Below, piece after piece: positions 35,595 to 45,303 of a stretch of DNA of 64,000 bases. A program made the position numbers and the translations under genes. The stretch covers positions 1-64,000 of the forward strand of contig CAYMOX010000019.1 in assembly GCA_964392245.1 (NCBI GenBank), written 5' to 3'. The notes beneath the pieces were generated by a model. That model searched no databases, was not told the DNA's origin, and saw only the letters and a program-made list of their open reading frames with translations. How positions within the stretch are numbered: the stretch's first letter is position 1; each line of letters starts with the position of its first letter. The DNA is from JAAUUJ01 sp964392245 (GTDB taxonomy: Bacteria > Cyanobacteriota > Cyanobacteriia > Thermostichales > Thermostichaceae).

Positions 35595-35666
35595 TCCACT
35601 ATCGCCTCCAGCCCAGTGCTCCCGACAAACTGGAGCGGGAATATCAATACGACGCTGTAGGCTTTG

Positions 35667-35735
35667 TTCCCGATGATGACACTGCCCCCTGAACTTAAGC
35701 GACAATTTGAAGAGGAGTTGGAGCAGCACGAATTA
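35667..35735 (+). pseudogene. duplicated fragment of an Rpn-family gene
   Basis: About 60 bases here nearly repeat 35319-35385 inside the Rpn gene. The translated segment MMTLPPELKRQF occurs in both, followed by (R/E)EELEQ. The copy sits just before the TehB-like methyltransferase, and in the same frame, so a naive start at 35664 would wrongly fuse it to that protein. It looks like what remains of a second, mostly deleted Rpn gene. Confidence 0.6.
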
Positions 35736-35750
35736 GCTCCAGTTAGCAAC

Positions 35751-36353
35751 ATGCAAAGTTTTTGGGACGATCGCTATAGTGCAGACAGTTTTGCCTATGG
35801 GACTGAGCCAAATGCATTTCTGATCTCTGCCGTTTCTTACATCCCTCGCGGTCGGATCCTTTGTCTGGCAGAAGGAGAGGGGCGGAACGCAGTCTATCTG
35901 GCCAGTCAGGGGTATGCGGTTACAGCCGTTGATCAGTCAGCAGTTGGACTGGAGAAGGCGCAACGTTTAGCCTCCCAAAACCAGGTTGCGGTGGAAACCA
36001 CAGTGGCCGATCTGGCCACCTTTGACATCCAGACTGAGGCCTGGGATGGGATCGTCTCAATCTCCGCCCATCTCCCGTCTGCAATCCGCAAGCGAGTTCA
36101 TCATCAGGTGGTCCAGGGATTGAAATCTGGGGGCGTGTTGATCCTGGAAGCTTACACTGAACGGCAGCTGCAAATGCCAGGGATCGGAGGTCCTCCTCCT
36201 GAGCAGAAAGACCTCTTCATGTCGCTCTCGGAACTCAGACAAGAATTGATCGGCCTGTCATTTGTGTTGGGGCAGGAAACTGATCGGGAGGTCAACGAAG
36301 GACAGTTGCATCAGGGCCTCAGTGCTGTTGTTCAAGTAATTGCAATCAAGTGA
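35751..36353 (+). CDS. TehB/SmtA-like class I methyltransferase
   Basis: A 200-residue methyltransferase from the ATG at 35751, where family similarity begins: MQSFWDDRYSADSFAYGTEP is the typical opening of TehB/thiopurine-methyltransferase-like enzymes. Motif I is ILCLAEGEGRNAVYLASQGY, motif II is VTAVDQSAVGLEKAQ, motif III is VADLATFD, motif IV is WDGIVSISAHL, and LKSGGVLILEAY follows. Relatives detoxify tellurite or other chalcogen oxyanions. The open frame extends upstream to 35664, but that part derives from an Rpn gene fragment. Confidence 0.8.
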   Translation: MQSFWDDRYSADSFAYGTEPNAFLISAVSYIPRGRILCLAEGEGRNAVYLASQGYAVTAVDQSAVGLEKAQRLASQNQVAVETTVADLATFDIQTEAWDGIVSISAHLPSAIRKRVHHQVVQGLKSGGVLILEAYTERQLQMPGIGGPPPEQKDLFMSLSELRQELIGLSFVLGQETDREVNEGQLHQGLSAVVQVIAIK

Positions 36354-36446
36354 TGGAATCCCTACCGGAATTGCATGATCAGACCCAGTTAAGCCCCTGC
36401 CAGCGGGATCCTGAACTTGGCTACACCTGATGTGGAAGGATTTGCC

Positions 36447-36569
36447 ATGATGATCAACGGGGCTTTGGATCAGTTGGCAGCCTGGACACTGCAGTCAGAG
36501 TCGAGCGAGCGGCTAGCAACCGCCAAACTCCTGGTGCAGAGGTTGTTAACTTTACACCGTAATGCTTAG
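36447..36569 (+). CDS. possible small protein or gene remnant, 40 aa
   Basis: In the 248-bp gap before the amylase gene, an ATG at 36447 opens a 40-residue frame ending TAG at 36567-36569. The product is helix-prone (LDQLAAWTLQSESSERLATA then KLLVQRLLTLHRNA). There is no good ribosome site and no family is recognised. It may be the tail of a lost gene of this accessory patch, or chance. Confidence 0.2.
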   Translation: MMINGALDQLAAWTLQSESSERLATAKLLVQRLLTLHRNA

Positions 36570-36601
36570 AGGTTCACCGGATCGGGCAATCAGGACCATG
36601 A

Positions 36602-38653
36602 TCAGGAGAGCAGGTAAACCTTGGCTTCTTCCGGTTGTAACCGCATCCCGAGCAGACCATCGAAGGCAGGTGCCTCCAGTTGCGTTTCTACATTCTGATA
36701 GCGGGTGATCCTGGGATCAATATCCTCCAATTGCAGCAGGAAATCTCCGCCAAAAGTGGAGTAAGCGTAGAGGACATGAGTGCAGGCATCCGTACAGGTC
36801 TTGGGGGAACGCAGCAGAAATAGATCATCTTTGAAATTGGCGTTGCGGGGCTGTAGGTAGCGAGTTTCTCCATAGCGGAGTACAGGTTGTTCCTGGCGCA
36901 GGTGGGCCATGCTGCGGGTGACTTCATAAAGATCCTGACGCCAGCCCGGCTGATCCGACCAGATCATCATCTGGCGGTTAAAGGGATCTCCACCCACGCC
37001 AAACAGTCCGGCATGTTCCGGATGATAGGGAATACGCAAGCCCGTCTCAGTCCCGTACATCAGCATCGGCACCCCAGGGGAAACAAACATAAACTTGATC
37101 AGGCTGGCGTAAGCAGCTTCACTCATGCCCGGGAATGCCGTCATCAACCGTGGGATGTCGTGGTTTTCGACAAAATTCACCCAGGCCTTCATATCTGCAT
37201 CTGGGGTCAGATCCAGAGCTTTGCGGGGAATATCCAGCGTTTCGCCTGGATCGAGAAGCCGGTGCACCAGCCGCTGCAAAGGATCCATATTGTAATAGTT
37301 GCCTTCCCGCCCCAGTGTGGCCTCCTGCAGCATGTAGGTGCGACCATCCCATTCCCGCCGTCGCGCAAAGAAATTACGGGCTGACATACTGAGGCCAAAA
37401 TTAAACATGGTGTAGTTCTGGGCCTGCTCCAGCCAGCGAATGCTGTCCATATTGCGGTAACCACCACTGAAGTATTCCCCGATCAAGACTGCCTCCGGAT
37501 TGATCTCCAGGACTACCTGCTGTAGTTTCTGCCAGAAGCTAACATTGACGTGCTTAACGGCATCCAAACGGAATCCGGCGATGGGATGGTTTTCAGCGTT
37601 GAAGGTTAGCCAGAAGCGCACCGCATCCAGAAGGTAAGACTCCACCTCAGGTTTGTCCTGATCCAGATCGGGAAGTCCTCCGGGTAGAGTTCCTCTCTCC
37701 ACCATGTCCGGGTTCGGACGGTTAAAATCGATGGGCTGAAAGGGATGGAACCAGTGGGAGGGATCCAGTTTGCCCTGGGTGGGATCCCAGTAGGTGGCCA
37801 CCCGTTTTCCATGCCGGTAGACACTGCCGTTATCCACAAACCAGAAGCCAATCGAGCTTTCAATAAATTCGGGGGGATAGCGATAGTAGGGAAAGGGAGA
37901 AGTGTGATTCAGGGTGAGATCTAAAACAACGCCGATATCCCGGTCTGCCGCCTGGTTCAGCAACTGGCGCATGATGGCATAGCGATCCCCTTGTTCATCT
38001 CCAGGATCCCGAAAATGCTCATCAATTTCAAACCAGTCCTTGGTCCAGTAGCCGTGAAAGGCCGTGGTGGCATGACGGTAGATGTTATCGGCGGAGCCAT
38101 CATCTTGCTTTGCAGTTTGGAGAAGCCCATAGGAGTCGGGATAGTAGACAAATCCATTGGCATTGTCTTGGATCGGGGAGAGCACAATTTTGGTCACCCC
38201 CAGATCCTGGAGGTAGTCCAATTTTTCAATCACCCCCTGCAGATCCCCACCCCAGTAGAGGCCAATATAGCGATGACTGGGATCAAAAGACTGTTGCAAG
38301 AGCAGTTGATTTAACTCGTTGTAGGCGTACTCCTGCCGCGATAGGTTTTGCCCTAACGGAAAGGCGTAGGTGGGTACATTGTTAGCGGGATCCGCATCAA
38401 AAAAGCGATCCACAATAATGTAATAAAGTACATCGTTATCCAGATTCCCCTTGCCAGGTTCTTGAGGGATTTCAGTGCCCATCTTGCTGTAGGAAAATGG
38501 AGAACTTTCCACCTCGACTCCGGCCCAAGCGGGAGCAGGAAGCAGCAGACTGCAACATCCAAACCATGCCAGCAAACCCACCAGGAATATGTTGATCGGC
38601 AGGAGAATCAGAGACGGCAGAGAGAAGCACAGGGATCGAGGGCAGACACGCAT
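36602..38653 (-). CDS. exported alpha-amylase-family (GH13) glycosidase
   Basis: A 683-residue alpha-amylase-type enzyme. A signal peptide ends PAPAWAG (cleavage near 44), so it acts outside the cytoplasm. The GH13 regions are complete: DLTLNH at 245-250, FRLDAVKH with the nucleophile D363, GEYF with the acid/base E393, and ENHD with D499. RLVHRLLDPG and YGTETGLRIPYHP are typical of maltogenic/neopullulanase-like amylases. The C-terminal 80 residues form the usual beta-domain. It is the last gene of the minus-strand GH13 locus, 56 bp after the membrane protein gene. Predicted to cut alpha-1,4-glucans. Confidence 0.88.
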   Translation of the reverse strand: MRVCPRSLCFSLPSLILLPINIFLVGLLAWFGCCSLLLPAPAWAGVEVESSPFSYSKMGTEIPQEPGKGNLDNDVLYYIIVDRFFDADPANNVPTYAFPLGQNLSRQEYAYNELNQLLLQQSFDPSHRYIGLYWGGDLQGVIEKLDYLQDLGVTKIVLSPIQDNANGFVYYPDSYGLLQTAKQDDGSADNIYRHATTAFHGYWTKDWFEIDEHFRDPGDEQGDRYAIMRQLLNQAADRDIGVVLDLTLNHTSPFPYYRYPPEFIESSIGFWFVDNGSVYRHGKRVATYWDPTQGKLDPSHWFHPFQPIDFNRPNPDMVERGTLPGGLPDLDQDKPEVESYLLDAVRFWLTFNAENHPIAGFRLDAVKHVNVSFWQKLQQVVLEINPEAVLIGEYFSGGYRNMDSIRWLEQAQNYTMFNFGLSMSARNFFARRREWDGRTYMLQEATLGREGNYYNMDPLQRLVHRLLDPGETLDIPRKALDLTPDADMKAWVNFVENHDIPRLMTAFPGMSEAAYASLIKFMFVSPGVPMLMYGTETGLRIPYHPEHAGLFGVGGDPFNRQMMIWSDQPGWRQDLYEVTRSMAHLRQEQPVLRYGETRYLQPRNANFKDDLFLLRSPKTCTDACTHVLYAYSTFGGDFLLQLEDIDPRITRYQNVETQLEAPAFDGLLGMRLQPEEAKVYLLS

Positions 38654-38709
38654 AGGTCACTCGGCAGATCAGGGTGGGTAAACAGGGAAGGGCTTGGCCT
38701 AGATCAGGA

Positions 38710-39864
38710 TCAGGTTTCCACAGCAGAGAAAAAGAGTTGATTCCAGAACTCAGGGAATTTCACCAGCAATTCATCCGATTGATAGTCACTGGTCACGGAC
38801 CTAGAGCCATCCACAACCTGCTGAACCGCCACATCACTTAAAGAGGCAGAGACATCAAACCACCAGTGCTGGATCCCATCACTAATTGAGAAAACCGTAC
38901 TGGCGAAGCTCGGCTCCAGCAGAACCACAAAAGAGACCCCCATGGCGGAGCAGATCAGCCAGCGAAACGTCAGATTGTATCGATCCAGAAAGGGCTGAAT
39001 TTGCCAGAGGGAAATCGTCTTAAACTTCACCCAGCGATTCTCGATGGCATGGAGTTGTTCTGCAATCGCAGTCAGAATATCGGGATACTTCTTAGCGTTT
39101 GAGGTAGAAACTCCTCGGATCCAGCCCTCTGCGTATTCCACTAACTCTAGAGACTTATAATAGATGATCTCCCCAAGATTAAAGCCCAGAATAAAGCCAA
39201 AGACGTTGACCAGATAAAAGGCGATCATCTTCAGGAAAAAGAAATGGGCCACTGGCGCGAAATTGATCTCACCCGACTGCAGGCAGAGCAAACCCACCGT
39301 ATAAATTGACCAGCTAGAAACGATCCCTCCATAGTCTACAAAAGGCTTGAGAATCACCTGCCGTAACGGCACGTTATAGCTGGTTTCATTCAGGTTTTCA
39401 TGGAAGTATTTCGCAACGATCTGTTTCCACAGCGGCGGGCGACCATAGAGCTGTTTGGGCTTATATTGGGGTCGAAAGGGATTGAGATGCCCCTCAATGA
39501 TCATCTTCTGGCCCACAAAGTAATAGACCAGATACTGAACCACGGTATAGGGGATCAACCCCGCCCAGGTAAAGGCTCTTGGCCAGTCTCCGACCCCTGT
39601 GGCCACTAAAAAGAAACCCAGATCGCACCCTACCTTCCAGCTCATAAAGCCCATGGCCCGATCAAAAAAGTCATCGTATTCCCGGATCAGCTTGCTCTCC
39701 TGCTCGGCATCAGCATCCGGTTGCCACCGGCGAGCGATCCACCTTAAAAGCGGCTGGCGAAACGGCAATTCGCGAAAGAAGATATACGCGGTTAATGGGG
39801 CAATGATCTGGAAGAGTTTACTACCACCGTAGCTAAGGGCTGTTGAGCTGATTGATAACACCAT
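38710..39864 (-). CDS. multi-pass membrane protein in GH13 locus
   Basis: I do not recognise the family. The 384 residues contain several membrane segments, about 12-30, 75-92, 100-118, 180-196, 210-232 and 300-322. Loops are rich in aromatic and basic residues (NPFRPQYKPKQLYGRPPLWK). A C-terminal Ser/Val/Asp-rich tail of about 60 residues follows the last helix. There are no transporter or enzyme signatures. It sits between two GH13 genes on the same strand (gaps of 54 and 56 bp), so a role in export, anchoring or uptake in alpha-glucan metabolism is likely but unproven. Confidence 0.55.
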   Translation of the reverse strand: MVLSISSTALSYGGSKLFQIIAPLTAYIFFRELPFRQPLLRWIARRWQPDADAEQESKLIREYDDFFDRAMGFMSWKVGCDLGFFLVATGVGDWPRAFTWAGLIPYTVVQYLVYYFVGQKMIIEGHLNPFRPQYKPKQLYGRPPLWKQIVAKYFHENLNETSYNVPLRQVILKPFVDYGGIVSSWSIYTVGLLCLQSGEINFAPVAHFFFLKMIAFYLVNVFGFILGFNLGEIIYYKSLELVEYAEGWIRGVSTSNAKKYPDILTAIAEQLHAIENRWVKFKTISLWQIQPFLDRYNLTFRWLICSAMGVSFVVLLEPSFASTVFSISDGIQHWWFDVSASLSDVAVQQVVDGSRSVTSDYQSDELLVKFPEFWNQLFFSAVET

Positions 39865-39918
39865 AAATGAGTTGCCGCTAGTCGATAGATCGGGTCGTGA
39901 ATGTTGTCATCCTGGAAA

Positions 39919-42063
39919 TCAGAGATCGTCATACTTGAGCACGACTAAACTGGAGGCTCCCACCCGCAGTCTCAGGACCTGGGCCTGATTGGAGTATTCC
40001 CCAGGTTGGGTTTCCAGTTCAGTCCCAGAGGGATATCCAGGGCTGTAGCTGCTGGCATCCGGTGGAGGATGATCCATCCAGTCGGCATCAAACAAAACCT
40101 GCCATCGACCATTAAAGTCTGTGGGGACCGGCAACTCGTAAAAGAAGCTTCCCTGGAAACAGTTGGGTCCAAAATTAAACAGGATCAGGAGGGAATCTCC
40201 TGGAAAAGTGGGATTGACACGGAACAGACTCAACAGGGAGCCTTCCGGATCCACGTGATTGACGTAGGGGTAGACTAGCGGCTGGTGAGATTCGGCATCC
40301 ACTTTGGTGTAGTGACGGAAAATTTGCCGTAGCCGGATCATGTCGGTACGGTGCTGGGCATGCACCCGAAAGATTTCAGCCTCCGAGAGTCCAGTGTCCT
40401 TCCACTGCAACAGATGGTGAGGAGGGATCCCTTCCCAGATCACCTTCCAGCCCCCTTCATCATCCAGGCATCCCAGGGCCAGAGAATCGACTGTAGGCAC
40501 AAACATATAACGCAGACGGGCCACAAACATGGTCAGGGCTTCTGCGTTTCGCACCGTTTGCCGCACATAGTTAAGCAGCTCCTCGCGGGAAAGCAACCCC
40601 ATCTGGATCAGTTCTTCCCCCTGACGGCGGGCCAGTTCTGCCGGATTGCCTCCATAGGCCCACGGCACATAGGGACGACCGGCCACAATATGCTGGCAGT
40701 ACCAGGTCTCATCATGCAGCTGGGCGTAAACCGCCTCCTTGCGCGGGGATTGGGCATCCCGATTCAGCTCATAGGCTAGATGTTTAACGTTGGGGTAAAG
40801 AGGACGTTCCATCTTCGATGGGGGTTTGTAGAGCTCCTCCACAATCGTGAAGCCTACAGGGGCATAAAAGACATCAATGAAGCTCTGCACTGCTGGATTG
40901 GAGGCCACCTCAAAGGTTTCCCCCAGAGCTACATGCCTGGGATTGACCCTATGGAGCTCCTGCTTTAGATCGCGAATAAACTCTTCCGCAAAATTGTGTT
41001 CGCGATTGCAATACTGCAGAATCAGACCGTCGATGTAGTCGATCCGGATCATGTGCAGCTTAAATTTATCCACAAAGGCAGCAATCTTTTCGATCAGCAT
41101 CTGCCGCACGTTGGCATCGGATAACTTGAACATCCAGGTGCCATAATCGCGAAACAGGAAAGCCTGGGAATCTACCATCAAAGCTTCTCCATCCCCACGT
41201 CGCACCTGATCCAGAGACCCAGGAAAGGGAGACTGCACCTGATGGGCAAAGACCAGATCTGGCACGACCAAGATGCCGTAACGGTGGAAGGTATCCAGCA
41301 GCTCCATAAAGTCGTAGGAATTGCCGATCTGCCAGTCCAGATCCACCACGTTATAGGTGAGATAGTTGAACTTGGGATCGAGATGGGAGCGATCTGCAAC
41401 CGAGGAGGAGACTGGGGACATCACTTCATCCACCGCCCATTCCGACAGCCGTCTGGGAATATCCGTGCGCAGGATGCGGCGAGCAATGGAACTCTGGAAC
41501 ATCTCCTCCAGCGATTGGGGAGCGAATTTACCACCCTTATACCCGGCAAGTAAGCCCTCAAAAGTGGTTTCCACCAGCACCTTGGCGTGATCAAATTTGG
41601 GCCAAGGATGCTTCCACTGGTAGGTCAGATCCGGAACATAACTGGTGGCATAGACATTGTCCAGATTATTGAGGGGCAGGATCGGTTGCCACTTTCCCTG
41701 GCTGTTGCGGAAGCGGTATTGGACGGACGTGCCGGGGACGAGATCCTGCATCTCCAGGCTCCAGAAGTCCTGACCAGGTTGAGGGGGTTGCAGGGTTTGC
41801 CAGGGCCCTCGATTCAAGCGCACCTGGACACTCCACTGCTCTGGCGAAGGGGGCGGATCCGTCTGCTGGGGAGCAGCCCCGTAGCTCTGGGGCAGATACA
41901 CCACAACATTGAGGGTAACCTTCCCATCCTTCTCAACATGGGATACACGGGTCAGGTGAGGCGGTTGATAGGTGGGCGTATCCGTCTCCGAGGCTTGACC
42001 CCATTGATCGGGGGTAAAAGGAGTAACCGTCAGTAGGCTCTTTAGATTAGTCACGATGTTCAA
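39919..42063 (-). CDS. divergent GH13-family glucan-acting protein
   Basis: A 714-residue GH13-like protein without a signal peptide. Residues 40-130 look like a beta-sandwich carbohydrate module (VSHVEKDGKVTLNVVVYL, VRLNRGPWQTL). The barrel keeps the three acidic positions: IRIDYIDG with D342, LGETFEV with E382 and YAQLHDETW with D451. Two usually invariant residues differ: region I reads PDLVFAHQ instead of DxVxNH, and region IV has L before HD instead of N. It may therefore be an altered-specificity transglycosidase, or less active. A beta-domain closes the protein. It lies between the pullulanase and the membrane protein genes. Confidence 0.7.
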   Translation of the reverse strand: MNIVTNLKSLLTVTPFTPDQWGQASETDTPTYQPPHLTRVSHVEKDGKVTLNVVVYLPQSYGAAPQQTDPPPSPEQWSVQVRLNRGPWQTLQPPQPGQDFWSLEMQDLVPGTSVQYRFRNSQGKWQPILPLNNLDNVYATSYVPDLTYQWKHPWPKFDHAKVLVETTFEGLLAGYKGGKFAPQSLEEMFQSSIARRILRTDIPRRLSEWAVDEVMSPVSSSVADRSHLDPKFNYLTYNVVDLDWQIGNSYDFMELLDTFHRYGILVVPDLVFAHQVQSPFPGSLDQVRRGDGEALMVDSQAFLFRDYGTWMFKLSDANVRQMLIEKIAAFVDKFKLHMIRIDYIDGLILQYCNREHNFAEEFIRDLKQELHRVNPRHVALGETFEVASNPAVQSFIDVFYAPVGFTIVEELYKPPSKMERPLYPNVKHLAYELNRDAQSPRKEAVYAQLHDETWYCQHIVAGRPYVPWAYGGNPAELARRQGEELIQMGLLSREELLNYVRQTVRNAEALTMFVARLRYMFVPTVDSLALGCLDDEGGWKVIWEGIPPHHLLQWKDTGLSEAEIFRVHAQHRTDMIRLRQIFRHYTKVDAESHQPLVYPYVNHVDPEGSLLSLFRVNPTFPGDSLLILFNFGPNCFQGSFFYELPVPTDFNGRWQVLFDADWMDHPPPDASSYSPGYPSGTELETQPGEYSNQAQVLRLRVGASSLVVLKYDDL

Positions 42064-42162
42064 GTGCTCGGTAGACCTGTTTGGGGTTAGGTAAGCCCTC
42101 AGGTATAAATCTACTATGGGGGCAAAGATCTTGACCTGTCACCCTACCTATTCTCAACCATC

Positions 42163-45100
42163 TCATGCCCCGGCTGATGTTTGGGTAGAGACGAAAACCG
42201 CTGTGGTGCGGGGCGGAACCCGAAATTGACCATCTTCGTGATTAAAGGTCGCTTCCTTCACAACCGGATCATGTCCCTCCTGCTGCACAGGGTGAAGGGT
42301 CAGATGGTGACCCACCATCTCTGCAAGGGTAAAGCTTTGAGGGATCTTGTGGGCGTTGAACAGGATCACGATTTCTTCATGGTTGGGGTCCAGATCCGGT
42401 TCCATTCGATCTGTGATCGACATGACAATCAGACCTTCCTGCTGCTGGGATCCGACATTGTGGAAGCGGAGGCGGTTATGGATATCGGAAGCATTTTCCA
42501 GTCGCAGGAGTTTAGAGCTTTTGCGGATGCGCAGGATCTCTTGCAGGTGAGCCACGGAGTTGAGAATATGCTCCTGTTGAGGCCGGAGATTGGGATTGCG
42601 GAGTAAGGGTGCCATGATTGACCAGCGGGCGCGATTATCCCAGGCGGGGGGAAGGCCAATGCCAAAGTAGTTGGTGTGGTAGGTGAAATCCACCCGGTTA
42701 AACCAGTCACCGGAGTTATAGCTGTTGCGATCCAGGGACTTAGACCTGAGCATATCTGTTCCCAGCTGATAAAAGGGAATCCCCTGGCTGAGCCCCACAA
42801 TACTGAGCCCTAGATTCTGCACCCGCACCCGATCGGCCATAGAAGTTACGGCCATGCCGTACTCCCCCAGCGGCAGCTTGAAGACATTGAGATCATAGAG
42901 GGTTTCATTATCGTGTTTCGAGATATAGTTAACGGCCTCCTGGGGATCACTGGCGTACCCCGCCCCTCCCAGATAAAGGCCGGGCACTGTGGCGTCAAAC
43001 TGCTCCTGCAGCATGTAGGTTTGTAAACTCCCCGCCAGTCCGATGCGCAACCGATCCATGGTGGTGCGCAGATCTTGCTTAAAGCGGTTGTCGTAGAAGT
43101 AGCCATTCCAGTCATAGGACTGACCGTTAATGAATCCCTGCTGGCGGATCTGAGTGGGGTTGGTGGAAACACCCCCGTGGGTGGCATCGCGGATCTTGTC
43201 ATTGAAGGTGCCGATTCCCGTTCCCGCCATGTTGTACTGGTTGGCGTAATGCAGACCCTTATCTTTCGCGGATCCAAAATCCCACCCTTCCCCATAGAGA
43301 GCAATCGTGCGGCCATCCACCCCGTCTTTTTCCAGTGTCAGGGATTGCAGGGCTTCGCGGACTGCCAGCATGTTCTCAACCGTGTGGAAGTTCATCAGAT
43401 CAAAACGGAAGCCATCCACTTTGTAGGCTTTGGCCCAGCGCACCAGGGTGTCCACCATCAGTTTTTCCATCATGTGGAACTCGCTGGCGGTGTCGGGGCA
43501 GCAACTGGACATGTGCTGGTTGCCGTTGTTGTCGTAGCGGTAGTAATAGCCTGGAACAGCCAGGTCCAACACCGCCTGGGGATAGCGGTTGTAGGCGTAA
43601 GTGTGGTTATAGACCACCCCCAGAACCACCCGAAGCTTACTTTCCGCAAGCGACTTGACCATCTCCCGAAATTCCAGCACCCGCGAGGTGTCATTGGGAT
43701 AGGTGGAGTAGCTGCCCTCCGGCACCCCATAGTGGTAGGGATCATAGCCCCAGTTAAAACTATCCGTTCCCCGCGTTACGGCAATGATCGCCTGTTGTCG
43801 ATCCGAGTCGGGAGGAAAGTCTGCTAGCGTTGCATAATCGGGGTTTGAGCGCAACAGGACATTTTCGTTGATGGAGGCAATATCAAAGGCAGGCATGAGA
43901 TGAACATGACTCATTCCCGCTTCGGCCAGATGCTGCAGGTGGGCCATGCCATCGGAGAGGGGACGGCCACTGCGACCATCGTAGGAGAAGGCGCGAAACG
44001 TACCGCGAAACTCTGGGGCTACCGTCTGATCATCGCGGCTGAAATCCCGCACATGCACCTCGTAGATGGCCATATCCTCGGGGGCATCCAAGGGCGGTTT
44101 GCTGAGTTCATCCCAACCGGGGGGCTTAAGGGTGGCATCGTTATAGAGGTCAATCAGCTGGCTGCGCTGGCTGTTTTCAGAGAGGTTGACGGAATAGGGA
44201 TCGGTAATCAGGTTGCGCTCAACCCTTCCCGTGGACGGGGTGAAAACCTCCACTTCGTACTTGTAATACTGCTGATCCCAGCTCGGATCACCGGTGATGC
44301 TCCAAACCCCTGTTTGTGGATCCAGATCCATGGGCTCGAGAATGGCCGCCGTCGCTGGATTAGCATCGGCAAAACGGTGCAGTGTCACCGACTGAGCGGT
44401 GGGAGCCCAGAGCTTCAGAGTCGGCACTCCATCTTCATAAATAGGACCCAGATCCCCGTCATAGCGGTAGAGATCATCCAGCACCCCCTGGATCTGCAAC
44501 CCCGTGGCATCAATCAGACGCCCGCCCTGGTCGTAGGCCGCGATCGCCACGGCTCCTTTCAGCAGACTGGGAATGAACGAAAGCTTGCGAGAAGGGATCC
44601 GCCAAGTGGCATAGCCAGAAAGGTTGGGAAATTTCGGAAAACTTTCCAGCGTGATCACCCCATTGCCATTGAGGCGAATACCGGAACCCTTCTGGGGGGG
44701 GATGATCAGGTTGCCATCCGGTGAGGCGTGGAGCTCGTAGGTTTTACCCTCAAAGTTATTCCAGGCAATCGTGGTCTGATCTACCCAGAAAGCCCGTCGA
44801 TCTGGCAGGGTGACATTCACAGTGAGATGGCCATTGCCCCCCGATTGCCACACCTGTTCCGATGTGGACAGATCGGAGCATACGGTGGTGAATTCATACA
44901 TCCCCTGTTTAGGAGCCAGAGAAGCTTCGTATTCATCACTGCTGCCGATGTCGCCGTTATAGCGCATCAGATCATCTTTAATAAACCGCCAGGGTCCACC
45001 AAAGCGCTCCACCTTTCCCCAGTGCAACGTACAGCTGATCTGAGGAGCCTGCCCCATCGACTCCGTGGCTCCGGATTTGTACACCTGGGTGTACACCGAG

Positions 45101-45264
45101 AAGGATTGCCCCACCAGCGTCGTGTTGTCGGAGTAGCCTGTGGGAAACATGGTGACGGATTCCAGGGAGCTGGCCATGACAGCCTCAGATCCCCCAAGCA
45201 CCACGGACCAGGCAAGGGTCAGGCAGAGCAAACACCAGTGAAAGGGGCGAAGACGATTGAGCAC
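42163..45264 (-). CDS. exported pullulanase-type debranching enzyme (GH13)
   Basis: A 1033-residue enzyme that should hydrolyse alpha-1,6 branch points. A signal peptide with cleavage near 31 (SEAVMAS) predicts export. N-terminal beta-sandwich modules (about 35-270) precede a CBM48-like domain (PTLKLWAPTAQSVTLHRF, 281-298). NWGYDPYHY at 504-512 is the pullulanase signature. Catalytic residues are FRFD (D622), GEGW (E659) and KHDNE (D785), with VYNH at 551-554. The C-terminal domain ends FRVPPRTTAVFV. Length suits the long type I pullulanase group (GH13_13). It follows the branching-enzyme-like gene by 39 bp in the same direction. Confidence 0.88.
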   Translation of the reverse strand: MLNRLRPFHWCLLCLTLAWSVVLGGSEAVMASSLESVTMFPTGYSDNTTLVGQSFSVYTQVYKSGATESMGQAPQISCTLHWGKVERFGGPWRFIKDDLMRYNGDIGSSDEYEASLAPKQGMYEFTTVCSDLSTSEQVWQSGGNGHLTVNVTLPDRRAFWVDQTTIAWNNFEGKTYELHASPDGNLIIPPQKGSGIRLNGNGVITLESFPKFPNLSGYATWRIPSRKLSFIPSLLKGAVAIAAYDQGGRLIDATGLQIQGVLDDLYRYDGDLGPIYEDGVPTLKLWAPTAQSVTLHRFADANPATAAILEPMDLDPQTGVWSITGDPSWDQQYYKYEVEVFTPSTGRVERNLITDPYSVNLSENSQRSQLIDLYNDATLKPPGWDELSKPPLDAPEDMAIYEVHVRDFSRDDQTVAPEFRGTFRAFSYDGRSGRPLSDGMAHLQHLAEAGMSHVHLMPAFDIASINENVLLRSNPDYATLADFPPDSDRQQAIIAVTRGTDSFNWGYDPYHYGVPEGSYSTYPNDTSRVLEFREMVKSLAESKLRVVLGVVYNHTYAYNRYPQAVLDLAVPGYYYRYDNNGNQHMSSCCPDTASEFHMMEKLMVDTLVRWAKAYKVDGFRFDLMNFHTVENMLAVREALQSLTLEKDGVDGRTIALYGEGWDFGSAKDKGLHYANQYNMAGTGIGTFNDKIRDATHGGVSTNPTQIRQQGFINGQSYDWNGYFYDNRFKQDLRTTMDRLRIGLAGSLQTYMLQEQFDATVPGLYLGGAGYASDPQEAVNYISKHDNETLYDLNVFKLPLGEYGMAVTSMADRVRVQNLGLSIVGLSQGIPFYQLGTDMLRSKSLDRNSYNSGDWFNRVDFTYHTNYFGIGLPPAWDNRARWSIMAPLLRNPNLRPQQEHILNSVAHLQEILRIRKSSKLLRLENASDIHNRLRFHNVGSQQQEGLIVMSITDRMEPDLDPNHEEIVILFNAHKIPQSFTLAEMVGHHLTLHPVQQEGHDPVVKEATFNHEDGQFRVPPRTTAVFVSTQTSAGA

Positions 45265-45303
45265 GGGGGCACCTCAGAAAACGTAAAGAGGCAGAGAATA
45301 GAT

